Shown piece by piece: positions 7,390-16,761 of a stretch of 56,003 nt of DNA. Under the pieces are notes generated by a model. It worked only from the letters and a program-made list of their open reading frames with translations. It had not been told where the DNA came from and ran no database searches. The stretch is from the NCBI RefSeq assembly GCF_003285005.1, contig NZ_QMFA01000036.1, forward strand, positions 20,345-76,347, given 5' to 3'. This stretch comes from Paenibacillus sp. YN15. GTDB lineage: Bacteria > Bacillota > Bacilli > Paenibacillales > NBRC-103111. The position numbers and the translations under genes are program-made. Each line of letters begins with the position of its first letter. Position 1 is the stretch's first letter.

Positions 7390-9207
7390 TTATTTGGACT
7401 TTCGTGTCCGGATCAGCGCCAACCCGGAGGCCAGTATCAGAAGTCCGCCGAAAAGATACGGAACGCGGCTGGTTTCTCCCGTCTTGGGCAAGGCGCCTAA
7501 AGGAACGGCGTTCTCCAGGATCAGCGCTTCACCGGTTACATCGGCTTGCGCCGGTGCGGGAGCTGCAGGGGGAGCGGTTGGCGCTTGGGGCGAAGGTGCG
7601 CCCCTTGCCACAAGGTCATCCGTGATTATCATTTCCTCCTGTTGCCGGGATGAGGCTGACGGAGTCGGCGCCGCAGAAGACCGCGGTGCAGCCGACTGTA
7701 CGGGAGCAGCCGAAGGCGTCACGGACGGCGATGGGCTGGGTCCCCCTAAAGGAGTAGTTTCCTCCGGGATTTCTACAGGTGATTCAGGCTCCGGCGTCGG
7801 CTCGGAGGTTGGCTCCGGCGTCGGCTCAGTCGACGGGTCCGGAGAAGGCTCAACCGACGGGCTCGGAGAAGGAGCAGCCGACGGGTCCGGAGAAGGTTCA
7901 ACCGACGGGTCTGGAGAAGGTTCAGCCGACGGAGTCGGAGAAGGCTCAACCGACGGGTCCGGAGAAGGCTCAACCGACGGGCTCGGAGAAGGAGCAGCCG
8001 ACGGGTTCGGAGAAGGCTCAGCAGACGGGGTCGGAGAAGGCTCAGCCGACGGAGTCGGAGAAGGTTCAGCCGACGGGGTCGGAGAAGGCTCAGCCGACGG
8101 AGTCGGAGAAGGTTCAGCCGACGGAGTCGGAGAAGGCTCAGCCGACGGAGTCGGAGAAGGTTCAGCCGACGGAGTCGGAGTAGCTGTAGGTGTTGGTGTT
8201 GGTGTCGGTGTAGGTGTCGATGTCGGTGTAGGTGTCGATGTCGGTGTCGGCGTGGGTGTCGCCGTCGGTGTCGGCGTAGGTGTCGATGTAGGTGTAGGCA
8301 CAGGTGTGGGCGTCGGTGTTGGAGTAACTGTAGGCGTAGGTGTCGGTCCCTCCGGAATGGTTCCGGTGAATGGGTAATGATGGGTTTCGCCGGAGGTGCC
8401 CTTCATGGATTTGGCGATGACAGTTCCGTTAATTTGTCCGTTGGAAAAGAGGAGATCCGCCCAAGGCGCCAGCACGGAGCCTTTAATTTGCAGGCTGGAC
8501 ATGGATATAGTTTTGGCTTCATAGAAATTGTACAGCACATAGCGGGCCCGGTTGGAGTTTTGATCCAGAGAAGGCATCCGGGAAATATTCTCCCCGCTTA
8601 TATTGACAATGACCGTGGCTCCGTTGGGGACCTGTTCGATATTGAAGGTATGGGCGGCGGCCAGCGTGGCTCCGGGTACGGAGAACACCGTATCCCCGGC
8701 ATTGCTCCCCTTTAATGTGATGGTGCCGTAGGCTTCCTGGGTGGTGCCGGTGGCGGTAAGCTTGGACAGCTCTGCCGACAGCTCCCTCAGATAAACGAAG
8801 GCAGCCTCAAAATCAATGGGGTTATCCTGCCGCCAGCTGCCGTACCGGACATTGGGATTATAGGGGCTGCTGACATTCAGGGCGCCGCCGTAAACGGCAT
8901 TCCCGTAAAAAATCTGCCCGTTCCCGTAAGTGACGTCTCCTCCAATAACGAACACATCGGTTCCGTTAGCCGAGCTGTCCAGCTTGTCGCCCACGCCGAA
9001 ATTATTCAGAATCGCGTTTCCCCCTGCGGCAAGCCGTCCCTCCGTATCCGAGGTCTGCTCAATATCCCCCAACAGGAATATGTTGAAATCCTGGGCGATG
9101 CCCAAGGGCTTTGACGATGTCTCTCCTTGAGCCCATACAATAGGGATTGCGCTGAACAGCAGGACTCCCGCCAGCAGCAATTGCAGACCGGTTTTCACCT
9201 TTTTCAT
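7390..9207 (-). CDS. LPXTG-anchored surface protein with choice-of-anchor A domain
   Basis: 605 residues. A signal peptide occupies residues 1-26 (hydrophobic stretch ending in VWAQG). Residues about 30-290 form a choice-of-anchor A domain: [15 protein letters not shown], then [13 protein letters not shown] and [18 protein letters not shown] threonine-proline linker follows, then about 14 copies of an eight-residue repeat EPSPTPSA and variants to about residue 490. Near the end comes LPKTGETS, then a hydrophobic helix and the basic tail RTRKSK, a complete sortase A sorting signal. The protein would be covalently bound to peptidoglycan with its head held away from the wall by the rigid proline-rich stalk. 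The ATG is preceded by AAGGAGG. No sortase gene is in the window. The function of the head domain is unknown; an adhesin is likely. Confidence 0.85.
   Translation of the reverse strand: MKKVKTGLQLLLAGVLLFSAIPIVWAQGETSSKPLGIAQDFNIFLLGDIEQTSDTEGRLAAGGNAILNNFGVGDKLDSSANGTDVFVIGGDVTYGNGQIFYGNAVYGGALNVSSPYNPNVRYGSWRQDNPIDFEAAFVYLRELSAELSKLTATGTTQEAYGTITLKGSNAGDTVFSVPGATLAAAHTFNIEQVPNGATVIVNISGENISRMPSLDQNSNRARYVLYNFYEAKTISMSSLQIKGSVLAPWADLLFSNGQINGTVIAKSMKGTSGETHHYPFTGTIPEGPTPTPTVTPTPTPTPVPTPTSTPTPTPTATPTPTPTSTPTPTSTPTPTPTPTPTATPTPSAEPSPTPSAEPSPTPSAEPSPTPSAEPSPTPSAEPSPTPSAEPSPTPSAEPSPNPSAAPSPSPSVEPSPDPSVEPSPTPSAEPSPDPSVEPSPDPSAAPSPSPSVEPSPDPSTEPTPEPTSEPTPEPESPVEIPEETTPLGGPSPSPSVTPSAAPVQSAAPRSSAAPTPSASSRQQEEMIITDDLVARGAPSPQAPTAPPAAPAPAQADVTGEALILENAVPLGALPKTGETSRVPYLFGGLLILASGLALIRTRKSK
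7786..8360. repeat. In-frame minisatellite coding the proline-rich stalk
   Basis: From about 7786 to 8177 the DNA repeats a unit of 24 bp (on the plus strand GAGTCGGAGAAGGCTCAGCC and four more bases) that codes EPSPTPSA. From 8178 to 8360 it repeats six-base units coding Thr-Pro. Neighbouring copies are nearly identical, so repeat number is likely to vary between strains without frameshift. Confidence 0.85.
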
Positions 9208-9478
9208 AAAAAAAATTCCTCCTTTTCACGACAAGGCGCGCCGCCATCTTACACCAAAATAATCCAGTTAAAAAGCTAAATTCCAGGCGGATGTTAATGT
9301 TCTTTATAAAGAATAACTCTAATTTTAGCATGCGGCTCTGAACAGAAACTGAACATCGAACTTTCGGCGAAGATGCAAAAGTTTGTTGAATCTTTCCGAT
9401 AAAAAGTTCCTATTCCCTCAATAAACCGATATACTCAATTATGGAACAGTTACATTTAACCGGGGAGGAGTGCCGTTT
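9208..9478. promoter_or_regulatory. Divergent promoter region
   Basis: This 271-bp AT-rich gap separates two divergently transcribed surface-protein genes and so must hold promoters for both. A TATACT at 9430-9435 could be the -10 box of the plus-strand gene, with a poor -35 at 9407. For the minus-strand gene a TAAGAT lies near 9250. Neither match is strong. Confidence 0.35.
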
Positions 9479-10942
9479 ATGCACATCCGCTTCAAAGCAT
9501 TCACAGCCCAAACGGCACTGTCCCTATGTGCCGCAACGCTTCTGCTGCCCGGCATTGCCGGAGCCGCTGCAGGAGTCAACAAAAGCTCATTTACCGATAT
9601 AGAGCGGCATTGGGCCCGGCAAACTATCGAGTGGGCGGCCTCCCAGGGAATAGCCGAGGGATACGAGACCGGGACATTCCAGCCGGACCGCAAGGTTTCC
9701 GAGCCGGAGTTCCTTGCCATGCTGATTAGAACCCTTGCCCCGGGCAAAAACGTTGGGTCAAGCTTAAGCGCAGAACCGTGGTACAAGCCCTATTATGTGT
9801 ATGCGCAGGATAACCATTGGATGCTGGCAAATGCCTTTGATGCCAATTTATATAACCGCGGGTATGTGGCCCAGCTGATGGCATCCGCCCAAGGAAACCG
9901 GCTGCCGCTCTCGGAGGCGGTGCAATTTCTTCTGGATGAGGGCCTCTCCCAAGGCAAATATGCGGCTACAGTGGAGGGGTATGCCTCCGGTGAAGCCTTG
10001 ACCCGTGCGGAGGCGGTGCAGTTTTTGCGCAATGCCAAGGCCCAGGGGACGGAGCTGAAGCCTGCCCCGGAAGGGCCTGCGGGTCTTGGCAGCAGTCTGC
10101 AGGTGGGAAGCGTTTCGTTGGGGGATACAGCGGCCTATGTCCAGGCCATGTTGGGTGAACCGGACCGCAGGGATGCCAGCGTATATGGTTTCGAGTGGCA
10201 GGTTTACAGCCGGCATCCTCAAAGCTATACCCTGGTCGGCATACGTGACGGCAAGGTTGCGGGCTTATATACCTCGGGAACCGACTGGTTGACCTCCGGC
10301 GGTGTAAGCCCCAACGATACCAAATCTGGGATCGCGGATAAATGGGGAAGTCCCCTTTCCCGCATCCTGAAGGGGAATACCTGGGTTTCCATAAAAAGCG
10401 ACGGCCATTCTCAGGTATTTGAACGGGACGGGGCTTATGTCACTTTCTATTATGACTTGCAGGATAAGGGACAAATCAGCGGCGTGAAGATGGTGGCCAA
10501 GGCGGAGGAGCAGCAGCTTACTTCCGCTTCCGGCCAATCCGGGGATCAGCTCCGGGAGGCCTTCGAGCGGCAGGTTCTTGATCTGGCCAATGCGGAACGG
10601 GCCAAACGCGGAATTGCCGCCATGCAGTGGAGCGATACGGCGGCGGCCATTGCCAGAGCCCACAGCTCGGATATGCAGGAGCAGGGGTATTTTGCCCATG
10701 ATGACCGGAGCGGCCGGATGCCTTGGGACCGGGCGGAGGACGCAGGACTCTCCTACCGGCTGTTCGCCGAAAATATTGCCGCAGGCCAGGCCGATGCTCT
10801 GGAGGCCCACTATGGCTGGCTGAATTCCACCAGCGGGCACCGGGAGAACCTGTTGGGGAGCAATACCCACTTTGGAGCAGGGGTGGCATTCGGCGGCAAG
10901 TACCGGGTGTACTACACGGAAAATTTTTATACCCCGTATTGA
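9479..10942 (+). CDS. Secreted SLH-domain and CAP-domain (SCP/YkwD-like) protein
   Basis: 487 residues. The ATG at 9479 is chosen because GGGGAGG ends 10 bases before it; an upstream GTG at 9470 is too close to that site. A signal peptide ends near AGAAAG. Residues about 37-85 match an SLH domain (FTDIERHWARQTIEWAASQG, then GTFQPDRKVSEPEF). Two weaker SLH-like stretches follow, the last around LTRAEAVQFL. Residues about 205-345 look like the CAP-associated N domain, and about 365-487 are a CAP domain with VLDLANAERAKRG, HSSDMQEQGYFAHDD, the acidic residue in FAENIA and SGHRENLL. SLH domains bind pyruvylated wall polymer. The CAP domain's biochemical role in bacteria is not settled. Confidence 0.85.
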   Translation: MHIRFKAFTAQTALSLCAATLLLPGIAGAAAGVNKSSFTDIERHWARQTIEWAASQGIAEGYETGTFQPDRKVSEPEFLAMLIRTLAPGKNVGSSLSAEPWYKPYYVYAQDNHWMLANAFDANLYNRGYVAQLMASAQGNRLPLSEAVQFLLDEGLSQGKYAATVEGYASGEALTRAEAVQFLRNAKAQGTELKPAPEGPAGLGSSLQVGSVSLGDTAAYVQAMLGEPDRRDASVYGFEWQVYSRHPQSYTLVGIRDGKVAGLYTSGTDWLTSGGVSPNDTKSGIADKWGSPLSRILKGNTWVSIKSDGHSQVFERDGAYVTFYYDLQDKGQISGVKMVAKAEEQQLTSASGQSGDQLREAFERQVLDLANAERAKRGIAAMQWSDTAAAIARAHSSDMQEQGYFAHDDRSGRMPWDRAEDAGLSYRLFAENIAAGQADALEAHYGWLNSTSGHRENLLGSNTHFGAGVAFGGKYRVYYTENFYTPY

Positions 10943-10979
10943 AATTGGGGGGAGCTTCTATATAAATGGAGGGATTCCT

Positions 10980-11486
10980 GTGAGCAGTATATTGGATATG
11001 TTCCGCAGCCGCTACAGCTGCCGCGCCTATAAGGCGGACCCGGTAGAGGAGGAGAAGCTGGCCGTCATTCTTGAAGCGGCCCGGCTTGCTCCCACTGCGG
11101 CCAACCGTCAACCCTTCCGGCTGGTAGTGGTGCGGACGGAGGGCCGGCAGGAGGAGCTGCGGCGGATTTACCCGAAGGAGTGGTTCGCCCAGGCCCCCTA
11201 TATTCTGGGGGTATGCGCTTTGCCGGATAAGGCTTGGGTCAGACGGGACGGCAAAAATTATGCGGATGTGGATGTATCCATTGTGATGGATCACATGGTT
11301 CTGGCTGCAAGCGCCCAAGGCTTGGGAACCTGCTGGGTGGGCGCCTTCGACGCCGGAGTAACCCGGCAGATTCTGGGGTTGGAGGAAGCGCTGGAGCCGG
11401 TTGTCTTCACTCCGCTGGGGTATCCCCTCGATGCTCCGGCGGCCAAGGTCCGCAAGCCGCTGGAGGAGCTTGTGCTGTACCGGTAG
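10980..11486 (+). CDS. Nitroreductase-family FMN oxidoreductase
   Basis: 168 residues from a GTG at 10980 with GGAGGG 6 bases upstream; a longer in-frame extension upstream overlaps the preceding gene and is not used. The protein begins SSILDMFRSRYSCRAYK, the nitroreductase signature in which RxSxRxY contacts the FMN phosphate, and continues with LEAARLAPTAANRQPFR, a second flavin-binding segment. The stretch DHMVLAASAQGLGTCWVGAF at about residues 102-121 is also typical. The length suits the short NfnB/YdjA-like members. These homodimers reduce nitro compounds, quinones or flavins with NAD(P)H; the physiological substrate cannot be read from the sequence. It stands alone between surface-protein genes. 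Confidence 0.88.
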   Translation: MSSILDMFRSRYSCRAYKADPVEEEKLAVILEAARLAPTAANRQPFRLVVVRTEGRQEELRRIYPKEWFAQAPYILGVCALPDKAWVRRDGKNYADVDVSIVMDHMVLAASAQGLGTCWVGAFDAGVTRQILGLEEALEPVVFTPLGYPLDAPAAKVRKPLEELVLYR

Positions 11487-11670
11487 CCCGGTTCCGGCGG
11501 GACGAACTGCCGTTCCTTTTTCGTTCAGCTTTGTAAAAGATGTGTGAAAAGCCTAATCCGGAACCAGCCCAATACCGATAAAAGAGGATATGGAAAATTG
11601 CGGCTAGCCCCAGGTTATTCCCGGACAGATGCCGGTTGCAGCAACATGATGATGAAAGGGAGATGGATTG

Positions 11671-14280
11671 ATGCGATTGAAACGGGTCATGCTGGTTATG
11701 CTGTTACTTGCCCTTATAACCAATACCATCGGCCTCGGCGGTACAGCCGCATTGGCCGCCACTACATCGGAGGAAATTTCCAGCCTTGTGCTGAACAAGA
11801 ATGAATTGACCATGGAAGTGGGCGATACGGCTGCCCTGACGGCTACAGCGGTCTATGTCAGCGGCTCTACCGCCACCGTTACCGTTAAGACCGAATGGAA
11901 TTCGGGCTCGCCCGAAGTAGCCTCCGTCTATGCCGGCACAGTGACGGCCAAGTCAGAGGGCAAAGCGGTGATTACCGCCACGTATCTGGGACAGACCGTG
12001 GTCGTCAATGTCACTGTTGTGAAGCGGGTCCGCACCCTGGTGAAGGACAAGCAAACCGTGGACCTGCGCAAGGGTGAATCCGAGCAGATTACTCTCACCG
12101 CCTATTACGATGACGGAACCACCGAGGACGTAACCAAAAAAGCGGAGTGGAACAGCGACTCCAGTTCAGTAGCCACAGTAGTCAACGGCCTGATTAAGGG
12201 GCAAAATTCCGGCCAGGCCGTGGTTACGGCGGCCTATAACGGCCAGTCCGTTTCCATTCCGGTCAACGTGGAGATTGTCAAACGGATTGACCCCGACAAA
12301 CGGGAGCTGTCCCTGCTGCTGGACGAAAGCGAGACGCTGAAGCTCACCGCCACTTACCCGGACGGCTCTGTAACCGATGTGACCGAGCTGGCCGATTGGG
12401 AGTCCAACGACCCGGATATTGCCGATGTCATTAAGGGTGAAGTGAAGGGATACGGCTCCGGCCAAACCTATATCACCGCTACATACGGCACCAAAACCAC
12501 CACCATCCGCGTAGATGTGGATTTGGCGGTTAAGCTGAATGTGAACAAAACCAGCCTTTTCCTAAAAAAGGATGCGACGGAGGAAATAACGCTTACTGCC
12601 ACATATGCCGACGGGTCCACAGACAGCGGATTGGCCGCCCGGGCCACCTGGACCACCAGCGATCCTGCAGTGGCTACCGTCACCAAGGGCAAAATTATTG
12701 CCAACGGCACAGGTGAAGCCACCATCACCGCCACGTATGTGGACAAAACCGTGTCTATTTTGGTGGATGTGAATGTGCCCCGGCTGTTGATCGTGGATCA
12801 GGAGGAGCTGTTCCTGCAAACCAAACAAACAGCCAAGCTGGCGCTGACCGCCACGTATGCCAACGGCACCACCGAGGATGTTACGGATAAAGCGGAGTGG
12901 ACCACCGCCGATTCTTCCATTGCTTATGTGCAGGATGGCTCCATTACCACCTACAAAGCAGGCAAAACGGAAATCACCGCCACTTACGGCGACAAAAGCG
13001 TCAAGGTGGCCCTGTCCGTGGATGTACCCACTACCCTCTTGCTCAGCACCAAAAAGATCAACTTCCAGATCGGCAGCACCGAGCAGGTGAAGCTGGAGGC
13101 GCTGTTCAGCGACGGCACCCAAGCGGATATCACCTCCTTGGCCAAGTGGAGCACCAGCGATGCGGATATTGCCGATGTGACCAAGGGCATGGTAACGGGC
13201 ATCGGTACGGGGGTAGCGACAATTACGGTGGAATACGGCACCCGAAAAGCAACCCTGACCGCATCCGTCGGTGTGCTGAAGAGCCTGACTACCCAGAATG
13301 ATCAGGAGCTGACCCTGAAAAAGGGCGATAAGCTGGATCTGAAGGTGTCCGCCGCTTTTACGGATGGCACCAGCAAGGATGTTACCGGAGAAGCCGTCTG
13401 GACCAGCAGTAACTCCAAAACGGTTACCGTCGATGAAGGCGGCCATCTGGTTGCCGCAGCATCGGGAACGGCCACCGTTACCGCCTCCTTCGGCGGTAAA
13501 ACCTGCGAGTTCGATGTGCAGGTGGATACGGCTCAAACGTTGACTGCAAGCCCCACGCTGCTGGTGTTTGATTTGGGCGAGATCAAGGCCATTACCCTTA
13601 CCGCCAAGGACCGGGACGGCAATGCCGCCAATGTGACGGCAACCGCCGACTGGACCACCAGCAATGCCTCCATTGCCACCGTGGACAAGGGAGTGGTTAC
13701 CCCCGTTGCCCGGGGCAAGGTGACCATCACCGCCAAGTACGGCGGGCAATCCGTCTCCATCTCCGCTGAGATCGGTGTGGCCCAGGCGCTGAACGCCAGC
13801 AAGCGGGTGGTCAACATCAAATCCGGCGAGAGCATTCAGATTACGCTGAACTCGCAGTTGTCCGACAACAGCAAGAAGGAGATAGATGCCGCGGCGGCGG
13901 TATGGAAATCCAACTCGTACAATGTAGCCGATGTAATGGACGGCCTGATTACCGGAATGGGACCGGGGACGACCACAGTAACGGCCACCTTCGGCGGCAA
14001 AAGCGTCACCGTTACCGTCAATGTGGATACCTTGAAATATTTGCAGACGGACCATGTTATGGTGAACATGACCGCAGGCTCCACCATGAAGGTGACGGCA
14101 ACGGCCACCTATGCGGACCAGACGGAGGAGGATGTTTCCATAGCCGGGCTGTGGACCACCTCCAACATGAAGGTGGCGGACGTGAAGAACGGCGTCATCC
14201 GGGCCAACGGCAAGGGCAAGGCAACCATCACCGTGACCTTCGCCAAAAAGAAAACCTATGTCTATGTGACGGTAAACTAA
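11671..14280 (+). CDS. Secreted protein of ten bacterial Ig-like (Big_2) repeats
   Basis: 869 residues. The ATG at 11671 follows GGGAG by 8 bases. A signal peptide ends near TAALAAT. The rest is ten tandem domains of about 83 residues. Each has the Big_2 pattern: an opening strand, then a Leu-Thr-Ala-Thr segment such as ITLTATYADGS, a tryptophan in a WTTSDPAVATV-type motif, and a closing GTATITATY-type strand. No LPXTG, SLH, LysM or catalytic domain is attached, so the protein must be released or held by binding something else. It is followed by a terminator. Repetition at protein level is clear, but the DNA copies have diverged, so recent expansion is not indicated. Confidence 0.85.
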   Translation: MRLKRVMLVMLLLALITNTIGLGGTAALAATTSEEISSLVLNKNELTMEVGDTAALTATAVYVSGSTATVTVKTEWNSGSPEVASVYAGTVTAKSEGKAVITATYLGQTVVVNVTVVKRVRTLVKDKQTVDLRKGESEQITLTAYYDDGTTEDVTKKAEWNSDSSSVATVVNGLIKGQNSGQAVVTAAYNGQSVSIPVNVEIVKRIDPDKRELSLLLDESETLKLTATYPDGSVTDVTELADWESNDPDIADVIKGEVKGYGSGQTYITATYGTKTTTIRVDVDLAVKLNVNKTSLFLKKDATEEITLTATYADGSTDSGLAARATWTTSDPAVATVTKGKIIANGTGEATITATYVDKTVSILVDVNVPRLLIVDQEELFLQTKQTAKLALTATYANGTTEDVTDKAEWTTADSSIAYVQDGSITTYKAGKTEITATYGDKSVKVALSVDVPTTLLLSTKKINFQIGSTEQVKLEALFSDGTQADITSLAKWSTSDADIADVTKGMVTGIGTGVATITVEYGTRKATLTASVGVLKSLTTQNDQELTLKKGDKLDLKVSAAFTDGTSKDVTGEAVWTSSNSKTVTVDEGGHLVAAASGTATVTASFGGKTCEFDVQVDTAQTLTASPTLLVFDLGEIKAITLTAKDRDGNAANVTATADWTTSNASIATVDKGVVTPVARGKVTITAKYGGQSVSISAEIGVAQALNASKRVVNIKSGESIQITLNSQLSDNSKKEIDAAAAVWKSNSYNVADVMDGLITGMGPGTTTVTATFGGKSVTVTVNVDTLKYLQTDHVMVNMTAGSTMKVTATATYADQTEEDVSIAGLWTTSNMKVADVKNGVIRANGKGKATITVTFAKKKTYVYVTVN

Positions 14281-14324
14281 AAGCATCCGCCAAAGCGCAA
14301 ATGCGCCAATCGCGCATCGGCAAA

Positions 14325-14366
14325 AGAAATGCCCCTCGGGTTAAGGCCCCGGGGGCATTTTTGTTG
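14325..14366. terminator. Bidirectional terminator between convergent genes
   Basis: AAATGCCCC pairs with GGGGGCATTT across a GC-rich inner stem and is followed by a T run on the plus strand and an A-to-T equivalent on the minus strand. It serves the Ig-repeat gene and probably the convergent phosphodiesterase gene. Confidence 0.75.
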
Positions 14367-14408
14367 TGTGGTTTGTGCTTCTTCCTGCGTGCTCTCTGCA
14401 CCGCCTGG

Positions 14409-15131
14409 TCAGGCCTTCTGCATAGCCTTGAAGCGGCCCGGATAGTTGGTGATGACGGCATCCACGCCGGCTGCCGCCATCCGGCGGTAATCGTCGTCGC
14501 TGTTGACCGTCCAGGGGCGCACCTTGACTCCCGCCATCCGGGCGTTCATGACGATTTCGGGGGTGACGGCCAGGTAGTGGGGGTGAAGGCTGCGCGCCCC
14601 CACAAAGGCGGCATATTCCCAAGGTCTGTACAGCCCTTCGCTGTAAAGCACCGCCGTCTCCATATCCGGGGCCATTCCCGCCAGCCGGGCGATGCTGTAA
14701 TGGTTGAAGGAGGAGAGCACAATGCGCTTCTCCATGCCGTACTGCCGGACCAGCCGCACAACCGCCTCTTCCATGCCGTCATAGGGGACAATGCCGTTTT
14801 TCAGCTCAATATTCAGCTCCAGTTGGGTGGGGGCCAGAAGCTCCAGCACCTGGGACAGGAGGGGAATGCCCTCACCCCGGTACACCTCCTGTCCAAAAGA
14901 AGCATCCAGCCTGCACAGCTCCTCCCAGGTCCGGCTGCCAACCGCTCCAGTGCCGTCGGTGGTCCGGTCCAGGGTTTCATCATGGATCACCACCACCTGC
15001 TTATCTGCCGACAGCTGCACATCCAGCTCGATGCCCCCGGCGCCTTCTTGGACGGCCAGCCGAAAAGCGGCCATGGTATTTTCCGGCGCATGGCCGGACG
15101 CTCCGCGGTGGGCGTAAATCAAAGGATACAT
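14409..15131 (-). CDS. Glycerophosphodiester phosphodiesterase
   Basis: 240 residues. The GDPD signature is complete: YAHRGASGHAPENTMAAF (residues 6-23) with the catalytic HR and the ENT motif, ELDVQLSADKQVVVIHDETLDRTTDG (within 35-60) with the metal-binding E-x-D and the second catalytic HD, ELNIELK at about 103-109, and a C-terminal VRPWTVN. The enzyme hydrolyses glycerophosphodiesters to glycerol-3-phosphate and an alcohol. There is no signal peptide, so it is cytoplasmic, like UgpQ-type enzymes. It shares its direction with the metallophosphoesterase gene 39 bases upstream on the minus strand, so the two may be cotranscribed. Confidence 0.93.
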   Translation of the reverse strand: MYPLIYAHRGASGHAPENTMAAFRLAVQEGAGGIELDVQLSADKQVVVIHDETLDRTTDGTGAVGSRTWEELCRLDASFGQEVYRGEGIPLLSQVLELLAPTQLELNIELKNGIVPYDGMEEAVVRLVRQYGMEKRIVLSSFNHYSIARLAGMAPDMETAVLYSEGLYRPWEYAAFVGARSLHPHYLAVTPEIVMNARMAGVKVRPWTVNSDDDYRRMAAAGVDAVITNYPGRFKAMQKA

Positions 15132-15170
15132 GACGTTTCCTCCTAATGGTTACAAAATTGCCCGCTCCGG

Positions 15171-16226
15171 TCAGGCCAGCGGGATGCTCCAGTCGGCGGC
15201 GGCAATCCAGGACCCCGTGGAAAACTCCCGGCCTTTGATATCCACGGCTCCTTCATACACTTGAATGAGCAGCCCTTGAGACAGATCGCCGCGGGTGCGG
15301 GTGACAGACGCGTTCATAAACCAGTGGAAGCTTTCCTTGCTGTACCGGTTGGGCTGGTTCAGGTCCTGATGGGTGTGCCCGGAGAAGACGAACAGATTGG
15401 GATAGGGCAGAAGAAGCTTGCGGAATTCGCTGGCGCGGATCAGCCGGTGATTGCCTCCCTCGGCGCCGATGGCGGGCAGAGGCTGATGAATAAAGACCAG
15501 GGCAGGGCTGCCGTCCGCATGGGGCTTCAGCGTCTCCTCCAGCCAGGCCAGCTGCTCATCGGAGTACCAGGCGCCCTCCTGGACATCGGGCTTTTCCTGG
15601 ACGTAAACCTCCTGGGAGACCATGATCAGATGGATGCCGTTTACCCAAGCATCGGCATACGGCTTATCCATATCCATGAACTTCTGGAAGCGGTCCCTGG
15701 CGTCCTTGTCGGTTTTGCCATTGGGCACTGTTTCCGTGCTCCAGGCCCCTTCCTTGGTCAGCCAGATATCGTAATACTCATGATTGCCCATGTTGGCATA
15801 CATCGGCGGTAGCTTATATTGGTTAAAGGTGGTCCTGAGCAGTTTGTAGTCCAGCTCCCGGGCATAGGTGGTCAGGTCCCCGCCCAGAACGATGGCATCG
15901 GAGGTTTCCTTCAGGGAGGCAAGATCCTTGAGGGCCGTGTGAACCTTGTCTACAACAGGCTGGGAGTCGATCATGTGGATGTCGCTTAACAGAAATACAG
16001 TGGCCAAAAGCTTTCCTTTCTCCACAGGCGCCGCCGAAGAGGAAGGGGAGGGTGCGGGTGTGGCGCTGGGGGCAGCGGAGGGGGGCGCAGCTTCGGGTGT
16101 TGCTTCTTCCGCGGCGTTTACCGGCAGAGTAGCCTCGCCCATAAGCTTGCGCATAAACAGCGACCCCGATGCGGCGAGCAGCGCAATGCCGGCCAGGAGC
16201 CACTTCACGAAGCTTCTTCGGTTCAT
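15171..16226 (-). CDS. Exported metallophosphoesterase with Tat-like signal
   Basis: 351 residues from the ATG at 16226, preceded by AAGGAGG at a rather long spacing of 13. The N terminus NRRSFVKWLLAGIALLAASG carries a twin-arginine-like motif and a hydrophobic stretch. A low-complexity Ala-Pro-Ser linker of about 35 residues follows. The calcineurin-type phosphoesterase core then shows LLSDIHM (D-x-H), VLGGDLT (GD), NMGNHEYYD (GNH), FIHQPL and FSGHTHQD (GHxH), a full set of metal ligands. It would act outside the membrane on an unknown phosphoester. The linker suggests it is held to the membrane by an uncleaved signal or spaced from it. Confidence 0.87.
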   Translation of the reverse strand: MNRRSFVKWLLAGIALLAASGSLFMRKLMGEATLPVNAAEEATPEAAPPSAAPSATPAPSPSSSAAPVEKGKLLATVFLLSDIHMIDSQPVVDKVHTALKDLASLKETSDAIVLGGDLTTYARELDYKLLRTTFNQYKLPPMYANMGNHEYYDIWLTKEGAWSTETVPNGKTDKDARDRFQKFMDMDKPYADAWVNGIHLIMVSQEVYVQEKPDVQEGAWYSDEQLAWLEETLKPHADGSPALVFIHQPLPAIGAEGGNHRLIRASEFRKLLLPYPNLFVFSGHTHQDLNQPNRYSKESFHWFMNASVTRTRGDLSQGLLIQVYEGAVDIKGREFSTGSWIAAADWSIPLA

Positions 16227-16317
16227 AGGGTTATCGGCGCCTCCTTGCCTGTTGCAGGCTGTAATTAATTCTATTTTACTTGCTCCGGAGGCATCAGGCA
16301 ATTGAAATAAGAGATGC

Positions 16318-16364
16318 CAAAGAACCCTCTGCAGGCCTGCCCGGCAAGTCGGAGGGTTTCTCTA
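16318..16364 (-). terminator. Terminator of the PspC operon
   Basis: On the minus strand AAACCCTC pairs with GAGGGTT across a 25-base inner region that can itself pair, and TCTTT follows. It lies after the pspC-like gene. Confidence 0.6.
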
Positions 16365-16407
16365 TCGGACATATAGGCGAGGCCGGGCACAGACTGCAGC
16401 AGGCGGC

Positions 16408-16758
16408 TTAAGTGTTGCTTTCATAGGCATCCAGGCGGCTCCGCAGCTCCCGGATCTCCCGGGCCAGAAGCTCCTTCTCTCTCTTCCAGGACAGCTCCGG
16501 GGCTGCCGCAGGCTCCGCGCCTTCAAAACCATATGCCTGCGAAGAGGGAACATACATGTACCCGCCTGCCGGCGCAGGCTTCTCCACAGGGAGCAGCATG
16601 GCCGCCAGAACATAGACCAGCAGGAGAAGGCCGCCGGTGAAAATCACGCCAACAGTGACGCATGCCCGCACCCATGCGGGGTTTACCTCAAGGCTCCTGG
16701 CAATCCCTCCGCATAAGCCGAACAGCTTTGCGTCAGTCCGGGAACGTTCCAGTCTCAT
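16408..16758 (-). CDS. PspC-domain envelope-stress membrane protein
   Basis: 116 residues. The N-terminal part (residues about 3-60) is a PspC domain: RTDAKLFGLCGGIARSLEVNP, then a hydrophobic helix and MLLPVE. The C-terminal 30 residues, from about ELSWKREKELLAREI, form a predicted coiled coil. PspC-type proteins sense or counter membrane stress; in Firmicutes they occur with LiaF/YvlC-like proteins. GGAGG precedes the ATG. The gene starts 3 bases after the stop of the small upstream membrane gene, so the two form an operon. Confidence 0.85.
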   Translation of the reverse strand: MRLERSRTDAKLFGLCGGIARSLEVNPAWVRACVTVGVIFTGGLLLLVYVLAAMLLPVEKPAPAGGYMYVPSSQAYGFEGAEPAAAPELSWKREKELLAREIRELRSRLDAYESNT

Positions 16759-16761
16759 GGT

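Noticed and set aside
7343-8377. Plus-strand Gly/Ser/Val-rich ORF resembling a structural protein
   Set aside because: It is the antisense of the Pro-rich stalk of the LPXTG protein and has no ribosome site.
11540-11670. Cyclic di-GMP-I riboswitch before the Ig-repeat gene
   Set aside because: GATAAA, GGAAAA and a CCGGTTGC segment recall the class, but the invariant core around GGGACG-AAAGCC is missing, and no clear fold was found.
12562-14286. Minus-strand ORF of 574 codons with repeats
   Set aside because: The repetition simply mirrors the Ig-like repeats on the plus strand.
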